Below, piece by piece: positions 34,701-47,394 of a DNA stretch of 64,000 bases. The stretch spans positions 7,378,001-7,442,000 of the forward strand of contig NC_133121.1 in the NCBI RefSeq assembly GCF_033568475.1, in the 5' to 3' direction. The notes beneath the pieces were generated by a model, which worked only from the letters and a program-made list of their open reading frames with translations, did not search any database and was not told the origin of the DNA. Position numbers and translations under genes: made by a program. This DNA comes from Henckelia pumila. Its lineage: Eukaryota; Streptophyta; Magnoliopsida; Lamiales; Gesneriaceae. Numbering within the stretch: the first letter of the stretch is position 1; the number at the start of each line of letters is the position of its first letter.

Positions 34701-35830
34701 ATCACTGCCACCCTCTAGGAGGAAAAGGCTGTGTAGTCTTCTATCTTATAGAACCCTCCTTTGTAATATTGTGGCTTTGCAATTTGCAAATTGCGTGTGA
34801 TATGTATATGCAAGGATTGTTTGACGCAAGAATTAAAGGATGCTAACATCTCAAAATACAAACAAAAACTTTTGGACCTTTGAATCCATCTTTCAAACAT
34901 TACCCGAAAGGTAGCATCGAACAATTCGTATAAACACATAGCTATATGTCTAAGCTAAAATTAATCGATAGACAACTTGAAAAGTAAAAGAGATTGGACA
35001 TTGTCATAGAAAATAAATCGGACTATCTTGGTGGATTTTTTTATTTTTTTCTATATATATAAAAAAAATAAAACATCAAAAGTATGGGGTACATAGGGAT
35101 GGAACAAAGCAAAATATTAATGTTGAGCCTTTTGGGATATAGATCAAGAGTACAATCCTCTGATGCACGGGATTCAGTGGGCGAGACAGAGTCTAGGCAT
35201 ACAATAAATTCCTCAACAAAAAATTTGTTTAAATTTAAATAAATTTGAAACAAATTGGAGGAGTAGATGATAATTAAAATGGGCACATATTTTCCGGTCT
35301 CCTTTATGATTTTGGACTTTCGTAGAAAAGGATATACAAAACAGTTGGCTAACAAATAATTATTTACTATTTCAATCATTCTTTCATAATTTGAAGGAAC
35401 CACCATCGCCCTCCCGTTCGTTGTCCATTCCCCTTTTAAAGCAAAAGCAACAAACCAGAAATATGTGTCTGAGAAGAGAGCAAAGTCATCACTCATCATG
35501 GACGTAGATTTATTCCAAGTAAATGAAATTTAAGTCGCCATGCAAACTTTAACTTAGAGTTGTCAAACAAGTCAATCTGTTTTGCCTCAGCTTGCTATCG
35601 AATGGGACGGGACCATTCTGGCAAGTTCGGAAAATCCTTAACTCGTACATAAGTCATTCTAGACATCGACAAACCTTGTGTCATTTCATTTCCTCTTCAT
35701 TTCTTCTTTTTTCCCCGCTCTTACTCGTGCCCCAAGATCCGTCTTTTTTATCGACAGAGCGGACCGATGTCCGGTCCGACCAAATCAACATCACTTTACA
35801 TATTTTAACAAGCCGGTAAGCACAACTAAC

Positions 35831-36026
35831 TTAGGTAGTGTTTGCAACCTCTAAAAATAAGCGATTATGGAAATTTTCTTCACAAATTACTTAGTGTTTG
35901 AGAGAGCTTCTACAAAGCACTTCTCAGTTTTTTCTTAACAAAATTTTGAAATTTTGTAAAATTTTGTTAAGAAAAAGCTGATAAGTGCTTCTTACTTCCT
36001 AGAAGCTCTCTTAAACACTGCCTAAA
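35831..36026. repeat. Foldback element with AGTGTTTG ends
   Basis: The outer ends are TTAGGTAGTGTTTG and AAACACTGCCTAAA. Inside, AGTGTTTGAGAGAGCTTCTA (35893 onward) is the reverse complement of TAGAAGCTCTCTTAAACACT, and a core of AAAATTTTG repeats forms the hairpin tip. This looks like one foldback inserted in, or duplicated inside, another. It is the best preserved member of the family also seen at 1583, about 6690 and 46315. Confidence 0.6.
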
Positions 36027-37081
36027 TCCAAGTTCAACATGAGACACTGCATTAAAGTCAATCAATCTGAAGCTTAGAGAAGATACTTATGGATTGGGCT
36101 GGGTAGGCTTTACTAGAACTGGAGGTCAGACCACTTAAAATTTTGAAGGATCCTATAAGCCCAACCCACTTAAACCTAACCGAAAAATTCAACGGATCCT
36201 ACAAAAATGGGATAGTAAAATACATACTAATTTTTTTTCTTATAATAAAAAAGTCCATACAATTAAATTAACTAATTAGTAACTCCATTATAATCAGATG
36301 AATAACTAGTTAACTACCTACATACAAACAAAACAATTATGTTAAATGTTATAAATTATATGATTTCATACGTTATCATAAAGGTAAAGTGCATCATAGA
36401 ATTTATTTACCGATAATGTGTTCGTTAAACGATATAATTTACTATATTTACCATATGAGTTGGCCAGTTTGGGTCTGGATTGGATTATATACAAAGTCGT
36501 TACCTCAATACACATTTAAAGTAGTGTTTGAGATTGCTCCCAAGTCAAAACAACCCAAAACCAGACGGCTCCGGGTCATTGCCATCGTTACTCAAGCTAA
36601 CTCATGGTCACCATGAAACTCAAATATGTACGTCAGTCTTCAGCCAAACCTCGGGCTTAACCGTTCGATGGAATAGCATCCATTCGAACGTAAACTAGAC
36701 TAGGCAGATAGTGCGACTTCCCATTCTAAAGTACGACAAATAGAGACATTTGTGGACAAGATATGCAGCAGCTAAGTCTAAAAGGCAATACCGCTTCATC
36801 GGAAGTCAATATAAGAGCCGAGTATCATAATCCACAATTTCGATTACTCAGTACAAATTTTTCAAAAAATTAAAAAATTCATGGCATTTATATGAAAAGA
36901 AGGCGACTATAATAAGGTAAAACCATACCAATTTTCCTTCTCGTCATGGATAACAGTATTTCGGATAATGTAATAGACAACAGAACTAAAGCACACTAGC
37001 ACAAAGCATTAAATCAACTTCACTTCGATTGCAGGGAGGTGCTGCTGAATTTCTTTCAAAGACCTTTGGAGACCTCGCCAT

Positions 37082-40000
37082 TTAATATCTTGACTGCCTT
37101 CTTCCCCTGCAAATATGAAGCCATACGTAACCAAGATATACCAGCAACTGTGACGCCTTATAACCTAAGACAGTAAGACTAAAATATGTTACCGCGGAGA
37201 GTAGGAGTGAGAACTAGAACGAGAACTAGACCGAGAGCTAGATCGTGAATGATATCTACGTGTGGTTCTACTCCTGCTTGGACTACGGCTGTCTCTGTAC
37301 CTTCTGCATCAAGCACATATATCCACGCTTAAATGTGAACTTAGTTTGCAAACATTGAACTAGTTTGCTAAACAGCAAGTTTTATGTCTACTCTTACTGT
37401 GACAACATAAAGGTGTCAAACAGTTGTCAGTGAAATGCAATGCTTTTCCAAATCGTGAAAAGTATAGCATGCAAGAAGATAAGAAAATGCATTACACGAG
37501 TGAAGGGAAAAAGGAAACTCTCAATGGAATTCGGTTTACACAGAGACATGGCAGGACAAGGGATGAAACTGAGTCCAACACACTACAAATATGGAATTCT
37601 AGTAACATTCATACAAAACTAAGAAACCACTATATACCTAGGAGAGCGGCTGTAACTTCTACTTCGGCTTCGGCTTTCGCGTTGATATCGACTTATTCGA
37701 TTTGTTTCCGCAAGTTTTTCGATCCTTTGCTTTTCTTGCTCTCGTTTTTTAGCAATCTCGGCGGCAGTATCTTTTTTAACTACAAAAAATAACAATTGCA
37801 CCACATTTTATGATAATAATTATAGAGTCACATGACCAAAGCTAACTTTGGAAAAAGACATCCTAGACTCCTAGTTGTCTATTTTGACAACATATTGCAG
37901 CAGACGAATGGATTGGGTGCTTCACTTCTGGAATAAACATCAAGCAAATATACTTTGTTTGTTTAGTTGTTTCTCCATGATCCGTTTAAGTCGTTCTTGA
38001 GGAGTTTCCTTCTTGTCCCCCTGTTGCTTGGAAAAATTGCCACTGCTTGTTGCTTTGCTCAATTTCGCTAGCGCAGAGGAAGTACTGCCAATATAATAAG
38101 AGTAAAATAAACCAGTAAGGAAAGCACGATAAGAAATGCCAAACAGTCCTCATAAAACTTACAATAAAAAGCAATACCTATTAAAAAAATTATAATGTGT
38201 ATAGGAGAAACCAAGCACTACCTTGGTGTTTTCAGCAGCACGGTGCTTTTATCTTTCTCAAGAGATACACCAGATGCAGGGTCTATATGGAGGGCCTCAA
38301 GTATGCGACCAGATGATGGCCTGCATGAAAGCAGAAGCGTTAGAAACACTTCATGGGACTTCCACCAGCCCAGATGCAGTCATAGATGTCCAACGCAGGG
38401 AAAAAAGAGCTCCAAAAAAGAAGCTTCTTCCCTCATCTCCCTGGAAGTTATGCTTGTAACCTAAATATTATTATAAACCACAAATGTTTGGCTCGGATAA
38501 CAAAATGGAGGCAAAGCTGCAGCAGAGTAAAGAGTGTCCAATCTATCTTTGCAAGAATTAAAGGTCAAGTGCTCCGACCGGTTCGATGAATCAAGCCGAG
38601 ATGGTGGAGAAGGTGGTGGAGAATATCCTTCACGCTTTAGCTCATCTCCATCACCAGCGCCCCCAAATTCAGTAATATACTCTATTTTGGGACCATTATC
38701 CTTGCTCCGATGAGTATCATCAGCATTCACTCCACGTGAAACGCGTCTTGATTGTGATGGGGAATATGATCGAGATCTAGACCTTGATTTATCCAAAACA
38801 GATACTATTCAGAATAGTCTCCCAGTTGTTTTGCTTGTTTTGAAACAAACACAAATTGCGAGCATATTAACCTTTTAGAACGCGAGTAAGCTTCATAAGT
38901 AGGACTTCGCCTGGAGTCCCTGCAAATATCAGATTAATTTACATTAGGACTACCAATACCTTCTCCTAGACACTAGTTCTCCACATGTTCCAGTAAATGC
39001 ATCAAGAGGAGGATCGAGCATTCACCGATAGGGGTCATGACGAAGTACTCTTGTTCCATTATTCTTGGCAGCTTCTCTTTCCCTCTCTCTTTCTATCTGA
39101 GAAGCTTTCCTTCTTTCTTTGCGACTTAGCTTTCGCTGAAGTAGAGGTAATATAGATGGGTATGAACTATATACATCTTTTCTAACCTCCACATTTTGAA
39201 TCCAAACCACACAAAAACTTACAATTGAAGGATCTCCTTTGATGATTTCTTTTTGCCTCCTTTTCTCCTCCTTAGCTTTTTTATCCATATATAAAAGCCA
39301 TCCATATCTCTTTACTCCAAAATCTCTTGCAATTGATTCCATTACTTCATCATTACTGTCATCACTGTTAAAATCTTCTTCTTCATCGTCCTCTTCGTCA
39401 TCCTCTTCTTCACCATCTGAAGATTGAGCATCTTCTTTTCCTTCCCCACCATATGAGAACCCAACTTGAGAATAAGAGCCTTTGTTCGGTTGAGGCTGAG
39501 CCACATGAGATCTACTGCAACCACGGTTTTCACGAGAAGGTTAAGACAGCAAACACAAGATTAATTCAAGTAAATAAACAAAAGAGAATGATCCGAACAA
39601 AGGCCAATCAGTACTACACAAAGAAAACATCAAGAAAAACAAGTATCTTGCACCAACATACATTAAACTGAAAGTCTGAAACGTTTGGGAGAAGCAGCAC
39701 GATGCGAAACATGAAATATCACAACGAAATAACTGTCTATATTGGTAACAGCATTCTCCCATCACGCACGCACATAGTGTTATTTTAAAGTATGAAAGAA
39801 TATGCATGTGGCCAATTTCGGTATCAGAAATATAAATTTACAGTGCAGTAGCCAGAGAAGAAAAATTCAACATTAAAAGTAATGTTATAAGAAAATCTAA
39901 CCTGTCTGATTCTCTGAAAAACGCTGTGATTTTAGCCTCCATCTCTTGGTTAACATGTTGCAGCCCATCCTCGTCAGTAACTGACAAACTTCTTGTTAAT

Positions 40001-41007
40001 CCTTAAAAGTAGTGATTAATCACATCCATACAATTCAACAGTGATATGACAAGACATCATGACATCGTCGAGTAGATATTATACAGAATAAAACGTAAAG
40101 AATCATAAATCACACAATTGAATTCTAAATAGCAAAAAAAGTACCGACATCCTCTACGGCGATGCTTAATTAAATCCCGATAACGCTCAAAATTAACAAA
40201 CTCCTCTAGCTCTTCTTCTTCTTCTGTTTTATCAAGGCCTCGAGATCGTCGGGAACTGGTGTCACGAATAAAGTCGAGAAGGGCACGACCATCAAATCTG
40301 TAAATAGGATAATGTAAGTGTTGTCAATAAGTAAAGCACACAAATCACCAGTAAATTTCCTCACTTCAAATATTTTCGGCAATTCCTCCGTTGGAAATGC
40401 AGTTAAGAAAAAATTTAAAAACAATACCTGTCAATTAAAATATCTTGCTTCCCATTCCAAGGTATCCTGATGTATGGCAAAGTCGTTACCTCAAATTTAA
40501 CGACAAAATGCAATAATCCAAATGGAAAGAACATACATGTAAACGCTATAAAAACAGCTATAATCAAGAGCAAGTTAAGAACAATCAGCATTATTAATTC
40601 AACACCAACAATCCAGAACACCTGTTCTCACAATTCAATGAAAAATTTGCCATCATTGTTGCTCATATACTAAACTTTTTTTTAAAAAAAAAACAAAAAG
40701 AAAAAAAAACATTTGTTCCCTTGATCCACGTGGCCTCCAGATTACAATAATCTATTCCATTTGAAAAAAATACTGATGAAACTAATAGAATAAACACTGA
40801 AAAGCCGTACAAGCCTTGCTGATCCTGGGCAGCTTGGTAGAGTGCATCATCGCGGTGGATGCGGCAGCGAGATCCGACAGCCTGGATTGACTGCTGAGGG
40901 TCGCCCCGCCGCTTAGCCAGGTATAGGGCTCGGCGCTGAGCCCGCTTCCGAGCTGCGTCCATCATATCATGCACCTTCCTCTCGGACTTCCGAGCCTCAT
41001 GCCACAT
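37082..41007 (-). CDS. CLASRP/SWAP-like SR splicing regulator (13 exons)
   Basis: Nuclear SR-like protein with the SWAP/DRY_EERY N-terminal domain, homologous to animal CLASRP and Arabidopsis At4g36980; it is thought to act in alternative splicing. Exons, minus order: 41007-40811, 40466-40428, 40297-40149, 39980-39902, 39514-39223, 39135-39026, 38919-38872, 38782-38579, 38320-38222, 38084-37954, 37779-37638, 37303-37193, 37106-37082; all phases agree and give 541 aa. Exon 1 encodes MWHEARKSERKVHDMMDAAR, exon 2 IPWNGKQDILIDR, exon 3 FDGRALLDFIRDTS and FERYRDLIKHRRRG. Exon 5 carries a long Glu/Asp run and FGVKRYGWLLYMDKK. Exon 9 encodes PSSGRILEALHIDP. Exons 10-12 give a basic coiled coil (KKREQEKQRIEKL) and an RS-rich tail. 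If the last intron is retained, TAA at 37189-37191 ends a 534-aa form. Exon edges were chosen by GT-AG sites and frame. Confidence 0.88.
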
Positions 41008-41120
41008 GTTGGTCGATTAATTCAGTACGGTTCCAATCAAAATTTCACTATCTATTTATTCTATTGTATCAAATAACAGCACGGGGTGTATTGTATGACT
41101 GATTCTCGATCGTCAAGATG

Positions 41121-41128
41121 AAACCCTA
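41121..41128. promoter_or_regulatory. Telo-box before the CLASRP-like gene
   Basis: AAACCCTA lies about 115 bp upstream of the ATG, in the likely promoter or 5' UTR. Such boxes are frequent in plant genes for translation and RNA processing. No clear TATA box is visible, as is common for housekeeping genes. Confidence 0.4.
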
Positions 41129-41409
41129 GGCCCGCAAATTTACCCCCATTTTCATTTATCTTATATTATATTTTTTAATCGGCAAGAGAAAATGTAGAAT
41201 GTTGCTGCGAAGGTTAAAATTGCATTTTAGTACTCTCACGGTTTAGATTTCTTAAATTAATCCTCTATAGTTTTAATTATTTCACTTGGCTCCAATTTGA
41301 GTCCTCTAGAAAAAGGGAAAAATAGATGATAGGGTCCATTATAATATAATATATTTTTAATTTTTATATAAAAGTGATAGTTAGTTTGATAGGTTTTTCA
41401 TCTCGATTT

Positions 41410-41712
41410 ATTTTGATATACGGGTTTAGGGGTGCAAACGAGTCGAACTACTCGTGAGCAGCTCATTAGTAGCTCGGTCAAAGTTCGAATCGAGCTCGAT
41501 TTGACCGAGCTCGATCTTGAGTAGCTCGAGCATATAATCGAGCTCGAGCTTTAAATCTATTTATTTATTTATATATAATTTTCATGCTCGAGCTTGAGTA
41601 CTCGAACATTACTCGAGTTTGAGCTCGAGTATAAATTTACTACTCGATCGAGCTCGAGTAGTAAAATATGAGTTGAGCTCGAGTTCAAGTAGCGCTCGGC
41701 TCGATTACACGG
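41410..41712. repeat. GAGCTCGAG-rich dispersed repeat
   Basis: It begins AGGGGTGCAAACGAGTCG and repeats CGAGCTCGA and AGCTCGAG about ten times, often as local palindromes. This kind of sequence is widespread in plant genomes near DNA-transposon remnants. No coding frame. Confidence 0.6.
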
Positions 41713-42470
41713 GTTACCGAAAGATATTGACTATAGATTCTATAGTCATTTAAAAAGTGATGTTTTGACTAATTGATTTTTCTATAGTCAATTCTCAACT
41801 AATACAATTTATATGTGGTTAAAAAATATCATTGGTTTTGTAAATTTTATTTAATTAAATAGTCAATTCCCAACTAATACCATTTATATGTGGTTCAAAA
41901 ATATCATTGGTTTTGTAAATTTTATTTATCTTTAATTAAGGAAATTATTTTTCCAAAAAGTATATATACATACCATTCTACCGCAAAAATTTATTATTTG
42001 TTTTCCCAAACTTTTTAAATTTTACCCCGTAACAAGTTCTCAAACTTAGGATGAGATTTTAGATCAAGAAACATTTGCACACGCACACGCATATATACCA
42101 GCGTCAACACACATGATTTGTGTGAGAGTAATATTTATATATATAACAAAATTTTATTATAATTTTTAATCATATATAAGTTATTTATCTATATTAATTA
42201 AGTATTAAATAGTTTGTATGATTTCAATAGTTATTTAATTTAAACAATTAAAAAGATAAATGTAATATATAAAAGAGTTAGAAATGTGAGAGGGGTTCAA
42301 ATTAAAGGATATTTGTAGACTGTTTTAAGAAGTTTAACCAACTTACCACTAAAAGATTAACTTTAATAATATCAATCGATACTATGTACTTTACCCTTTA
42401 ATTGACTTCTACAAATTTTTTTAAGGGATAAAATTGAATAACTGATGATTTGGACAAAAGTGGAGGGTAA
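41713..42470. other. AT-rich intergenic DNA
   Basis: No gene seen. An imperfect direct repeat is present: AGTCAATTCTCAACTAATAC (about 41777) and AGTCAATTCCCAACTAATAC (about 41860), each followed by TTATATGTGGTT and ATATCATTGGTTTTGTAAAT, giving about 85-bp units. Confidence 0.6.
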
Positions 42471-42480
42471 TTTTAAAATG

Positions 42481-43769
42481 GAGTAAAATGTATTTTGGTA
42501 CACGAACTATTGATAAAATGTCATATTGGTACACGAACTATTGAAAATGGTTTAATTGGTGTATGATAAAATTAAAATGTCAATTTTACCCTTAATAGGA
42601 ATTAATATTATATTTATTAATTTTAAAAGAGTAAAATGTATTTTGACACACGAATTATTGGTAAAATGTCATAGTGGTACACGAACTATTAAAAATGGCT
42701 TAATTGTTACATGATCCAATTAAAAGTTTAATTTTACTCTTAATAGGAATTAATATTATATTGATTAATTTTAAAATATCGTATTTATTTAAAAATTAAT
42801 TATATATATAATGATAAACAATTGTTAAGTCAAATTATACAACAAATATTATAATATATTGATATGATAAAAATATATATCACCGAAGTCTGTTGATCTT
42901 GTGTTTAAATGATTGAAACAAGCATAATCACCATTTTAGTTTTTCAAAATTTAGTATAAAAATTTTCAACATTAAAGATTAGATCATAAGAAAACAAATA
43001 TCACAGAAAAAATCTCACTCATTATCTCAATTTACGTAGTTCTAATAACAAAATTTTTTTTACTCGATTTAATAATTTTTAATTTTATATTTTTTTACTC
43101 GCACTTAAATTAAATATAAATAAATATGTATTTAATTATATTTTATCGTTATTAAATATATTTTAGTCTTGAATATGATTTATTTATTGAGTTTGTGATT
43201 TTATTATTATATCATTTATATCAATTTTTTAAAATGGATAATTATTTACATAGATAGCAAAAAATACCATTTTATTTTATATTATTAATATTTTAAAAAT
43301 ATAAATAATTTATTAATGAGTAAAATATAAATATATTATAAAAATATTAAGATACTTATTTTTTATTATTTTTAAATTAATATAAATTTTAATTTACAAT
43401 AAATAAAAATTAATTTAAAAAATAAAATGTACACTTAGTTGAATTTATTATTAAAAATAATTGAACTTAAAATCAATTACTAAAGGATAAATTAAACTTT
43501 TTAGTTAAATCATGTACCAATTATATCATTCTCTTATAGTTCGTGTACCAAATTGATATTTTACGTATAGTTCGTGTATCAAAATGAATTTTACTCAATT
43601 AATTTTTAAATAAATATGATATTTTAAAATTAATAAATATAATATTAATTCCTATTAAGGGTAAAATTGACTTTTTAATTGGATCATGTACCAATTAAGC
43701 CATTTTCAATAGTTCATGTACCAATATGACATTTTACCAATAGTTCGTGTACCAAAATACATTTTACTC
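42481..43769. mobile_element. Non-autonomous inverted-repeat element with 10-bp target duplication
   Basis: It begins GAGTAAAATGTATTTTGGTA and ends with the reverse complement, flanked by TTTTAAAATG at 42471-42480 and 43770-43779. The arms contain repeated phrases (GGTACACGAACTATTG, AAAATGTCATATTGG). A second outward-facing copy of the end sequence lies inside each arm (near 42629 and 43570-43590), so the structure is nested: a shorter inverted-repeat unit inside a longer one. The 10-bp duplication and long arms fit a Mutator-like or similar element. The middle is AT-rich and encodes nothing I can recognise. Confidence 0.7.
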
Positions 43770-43779
43770 TTTTAAAATG

Positions 43780-46700
43780 TATGCCTCAAATTCGTATATA
43801 TATTAGATTCTACTATGAAACGCGTTTCTTCATAGTACTTAAAAGCCAATGATTAATCTAAGAAACAGCTGTTGAGTTTGTTCCCAAATCAGAAATCATT
43901 TGGGAAAAATATATATTAATTTTATATAAATAAATACTTATCACTGTGCTACCGAGGGACAAATTCTGCACAGCATGCAGTTCGTATAAATTAATCCTTT
44001 TCATTTCCCAGGAAATTTTTATTTGATTATTCTATCGTAAGTTCATAACTTCATCTAAATCAATAATTGTTTATATTTGTATAAATTAACATCCAATTAT
44101 CTTTGTATCGCACTACTACTTTTAACTATAATTTATTGAGTCTTTTCCCCATTCACGCGAGCAAAATCTTCATATTATATTTAATGGTTTAATTATAGTT
44201 TGACTCTGTCAAATTCGTATATAGTGAAGTTAATTTATGGAGTCACATAGAAAATTACAGGATTATTGGGCATCTAAGTTGGCCTAATTTTTTTAGTCTT
44301 ATTCAAATAACTTTGCTTTATTTTGGAATTTTGGCTCTCCTCCCTCGTCAGTCGTCGATCGATGTCGTCAACGTAACGACGAAAATTGTTTGTATAACAT
44401 CATGCAATTAATATAAAGTGGTTGGTTTCATAACTTGTCATGTCAAATTTCAAGCAAATAATCGCTAAAACTTGAATTTAACTAGACATAATATTAAAAT
44501 CACATTTATGCCAAGCCATATATACGATCAATTTTACGATTTATTTATAATACGATCACTTGATGCAGCTTTTGAGCTAAAATAATAGAGTATCTTATAG
44601 TTATCAACAAGAATACATGATAAAAAAATGTTAAAAGAATCTTCATTTAATTATCTAGCCATTTCACAAACACTAATGTTCAACTCTTCTCGCCAAATTT
44701 TTGCCAGCAAAGAAAACTTTGCCAGCCAGCCTCTGATCAAAGTCTGGCGCCAATTCTTGGCATTAATAGTAGCCTTAATTCCTCCATATATATGAATTCA
44801 TCCACCATTTAATTTAACCATCTGTACTCATTTAATATTTCTTGTCCATGCATGTATCCGCCACACACCACCACCTCTTGTCTCGTATTTCCCACAAACT
44901 AATTATATGAAAAATGTGATCATTTTCCCCCCTCCTTCACATTGTACGTCCACGTGATATTTTTCTCTAACTAGTTGCAAATTAAATTGGTATAATCAAT
45001 GTTTTTTTGTGGATTATATATGCACCGACCACTTTTAGTGATCGCCTTCTTTTTCTCAGCATGCATGATTTACTTTTAGACTAAGAAAGTGAAGAAATTA
45101 ATAAAGCAATTAGAAAGAAATAATTTGGCGCATTAATTGGGGGATATATGAGTACGTACGTACGTACTGATAATTAGTTAATCTCCATTCCTTTCTGGTC
45201 AAATATAATATTTAATGTTTGAGCTTGACTAGAATTAATGGCCTAAATAGTGCATGCTATTCTTGCTAGCTAGTGTGGTTAGATGCAGAACACTGATTGA
45301 AGACTATTACTATTTACTTGGTAAACCCAAATTTTTGAGAGCCGAGTGTACATATTAATTTTACTCTCAAAGGCCAAAGCCACATGAACTTTGTGGATTT
45401 TAAGTGTTTTGTGATATTGCTGCTATATACGTACGTACTTCTTGTCATTGGGTCTACCTTTGCATATATTTAACATTAATGAATCAGAATAGATGGTACG
45501 TACATAAGGACGTGGATAGGAAAAGAGTTAAATCAACACGTCTTAAAAATTTGTCGGCAAATACCATGACGTCATACATATTTCTTATTTTCACCCGATA
45601 TTTGCAAATATTATATATTATAGTTGGTTTTTTACTCTCTAAAAAGATGATGTATGCTCATGATCATTTATAAAACAACCCCTCTTCCTCAAAAAACCAA
45701 TTGCATTTTATGGTTCATGCATGATATTGGATATTATATTATATATAATTATTAATTAGTTTAAAGAAAAGAAGGAAAAGTGAAGTGAGAAATTGTACGT
45801 CTTGATTCCCACCAGCCAAGTCAAGCCCACAAAAGACCGGATCAGGGTTTAGGATCCTATCCAAGATTCGGCGATCAGTTCACTGAATGCCAAAGTAACA
45901 TGTAATGACAAAAACCATCACATCTTTTAACAAAGATATCCATTGTAGTCAACAAACATCAATGCTATCCACATCACTATGATTTTTCTGTATGTGTCAA
46001 AATAAATTTGTTCAAGGATAAGAAAAGCATCTTCCTTTCTTTTAAACATTTATACATATATCTATATACTTTACATGGATGGATATAAAATACACAAAAA
46101 AATTTATATCAATCTCTTTGCCAATGATATACATGCAATACCATCGATCGATTGAGTCAACACAAGGAGGCTTGGAGAAGTGGCTCGTGCCATCTATTTT
46201 CTAATGTACATGTACATTTTTTAACATATGCATGCATATTTTCCGAGAGCCAAAGTTTTTGGCTGATTATTTTACATGACACACGTGATTTTTGTGTACG
46301 TGGACAAGTTGAGAAGTGTTTTTTAGAAGCTCAGCTCTCTAAAACACTATTTTGAAAATTTTGTTAAGGAAAAATTGAGAAATATTTCTTATAAGCTCTC
46401 TCAAACACTATCATAGAAACCCTTAGCTACTTATAACTTATATTTAATTTGCATATGGAACCTAAATAAGCCTCTTATACATGAGAGGATCACTAGATAA
46501 TGCAATTCAGATATATGGATATACATTACAAAATGAACCAAAACGAACTTGCTCATTGAACTCAAATATATATGTACGTATATGTGTATATATGAACATA
46601 AAGTTTGAGATACAATATCTACAAATCACTCATTTGGATCGGAGCCCTAATTCTAATTAATCAATGAAGCCAAAAATCTCAATTCATGATATATTATAAA

Positions 46701-47394
46701 AGAATTTGGGGCAAAAAAAAAAGGGAAATCCAAATTATTATATTCTAAACACATTTAAATTCAATAATTTCAATGTCTAATATATATTTAAAATTATTCT
46801 AAACCTCACTGTAAATAAATTTTTGAAGGAGGATATATATAAATTAAATATACGTACATCAGATTCACAAGAAATTTAGCAGGAAACTTCTTGAATGATT
46901 TATGTGCATTATTTATTTCTCGTGGAACAGAAGCTCACGAGCTTACTTTTAAACTTGGTGCATACTTTAATTCATTATAATAATAATAATAAAAAAAAAA
47001 ACTGAATACTTCCAACTTCTTTTTAAAAAAAGTACATAAAAGGGTCTTCCTCTACAGATATAAATACAAACACATCCTGCTGCAATGAGACAGTAGTAGA
47101 GTGAGAGGGCCCTTTCATAAATTCCAAATAATCAAAATATTTTAAAAAACAACATACATACTTAACCATTTCACCATACACTAAAATTTTCTTCTTTAAT
47201 TTTTCCTTCAAAAACCTAAATATCATATCCCTCAATTTAGCATGTATACACGCATCGCATCGCTCTCGTCTCTATAAAATAGAGAGATAGATTTAAAAAA
47301 TAAAAAAGGAAAAAAAAAAAAGAAAAAAGAAATTTGCCTCCTTTTTATGTAAATGTTGCCAGTTGGTGAGACTGTTGTATGGTTTGTTTAGAAA
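43780..47394. other. AT-rich intergenic DNA and promoter of the next gene
   Basis: No gene recognised. ACGTACGTACGT runs occur at 45153-45168 and 45430-45438. The region 47000-47394 should contain the promoter and 5' UTR of the small MADELF-motif gene; TATAAAATAG at about 47273-47282 may be its TATA box, about 115 bp before the ATG. Confidence 0.5.
46310..46430. repeat. Foldback repeat, AGTGTTTGAGAG family
   Basis: It contains AAGTGTTTTTTAGAAGCTCAG, CTCTCTAAAACACT, AAAATTTTGTTAAGGAAAAA and ends TAAGCTCTCTCAAACACTAT. These are the same phrases as in the element at 35831-36026, here rearranged and diverged. Confidence 0.45.

Larger units (their letters stand above)
28593..37081. other. Long AT-rich gene desert
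   Basis: 8.5 kb without a gene I can support. The first 250 bases would hold the SUKH-like gene's 5' UTR and promoter. Repeats listed separately: GGAATT run (31013-31053), TG/TA microsatellite (31674-31722), a foldback (35831-36026) and a degenerate repeat (30105-30262). A GC-rich patch at 32600-32700 has two CGACACGGTGG phrases. A tRNA-like GATTCGAACCC patch lies near 29870-29890. The part 35041-35499 has a long minus-strand frame with hydrophobic, low-complexity content that I do not trust. Confidence 0.55.

Noticed and set aside
35041-35499. 152-codon minus-strand frame
   Set aside because: Hydrophobic, A/T-driven composition and no recognisable motif; probably chance.
40149-40621. Hydrophobic minus-strand frames of 68-72 codons
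   Set aside because: They are intron or wrong-phase reads across exons 2 and 3 of the CLASRP-like gene; the spliced phase gives the conserved SWAP-type domain.
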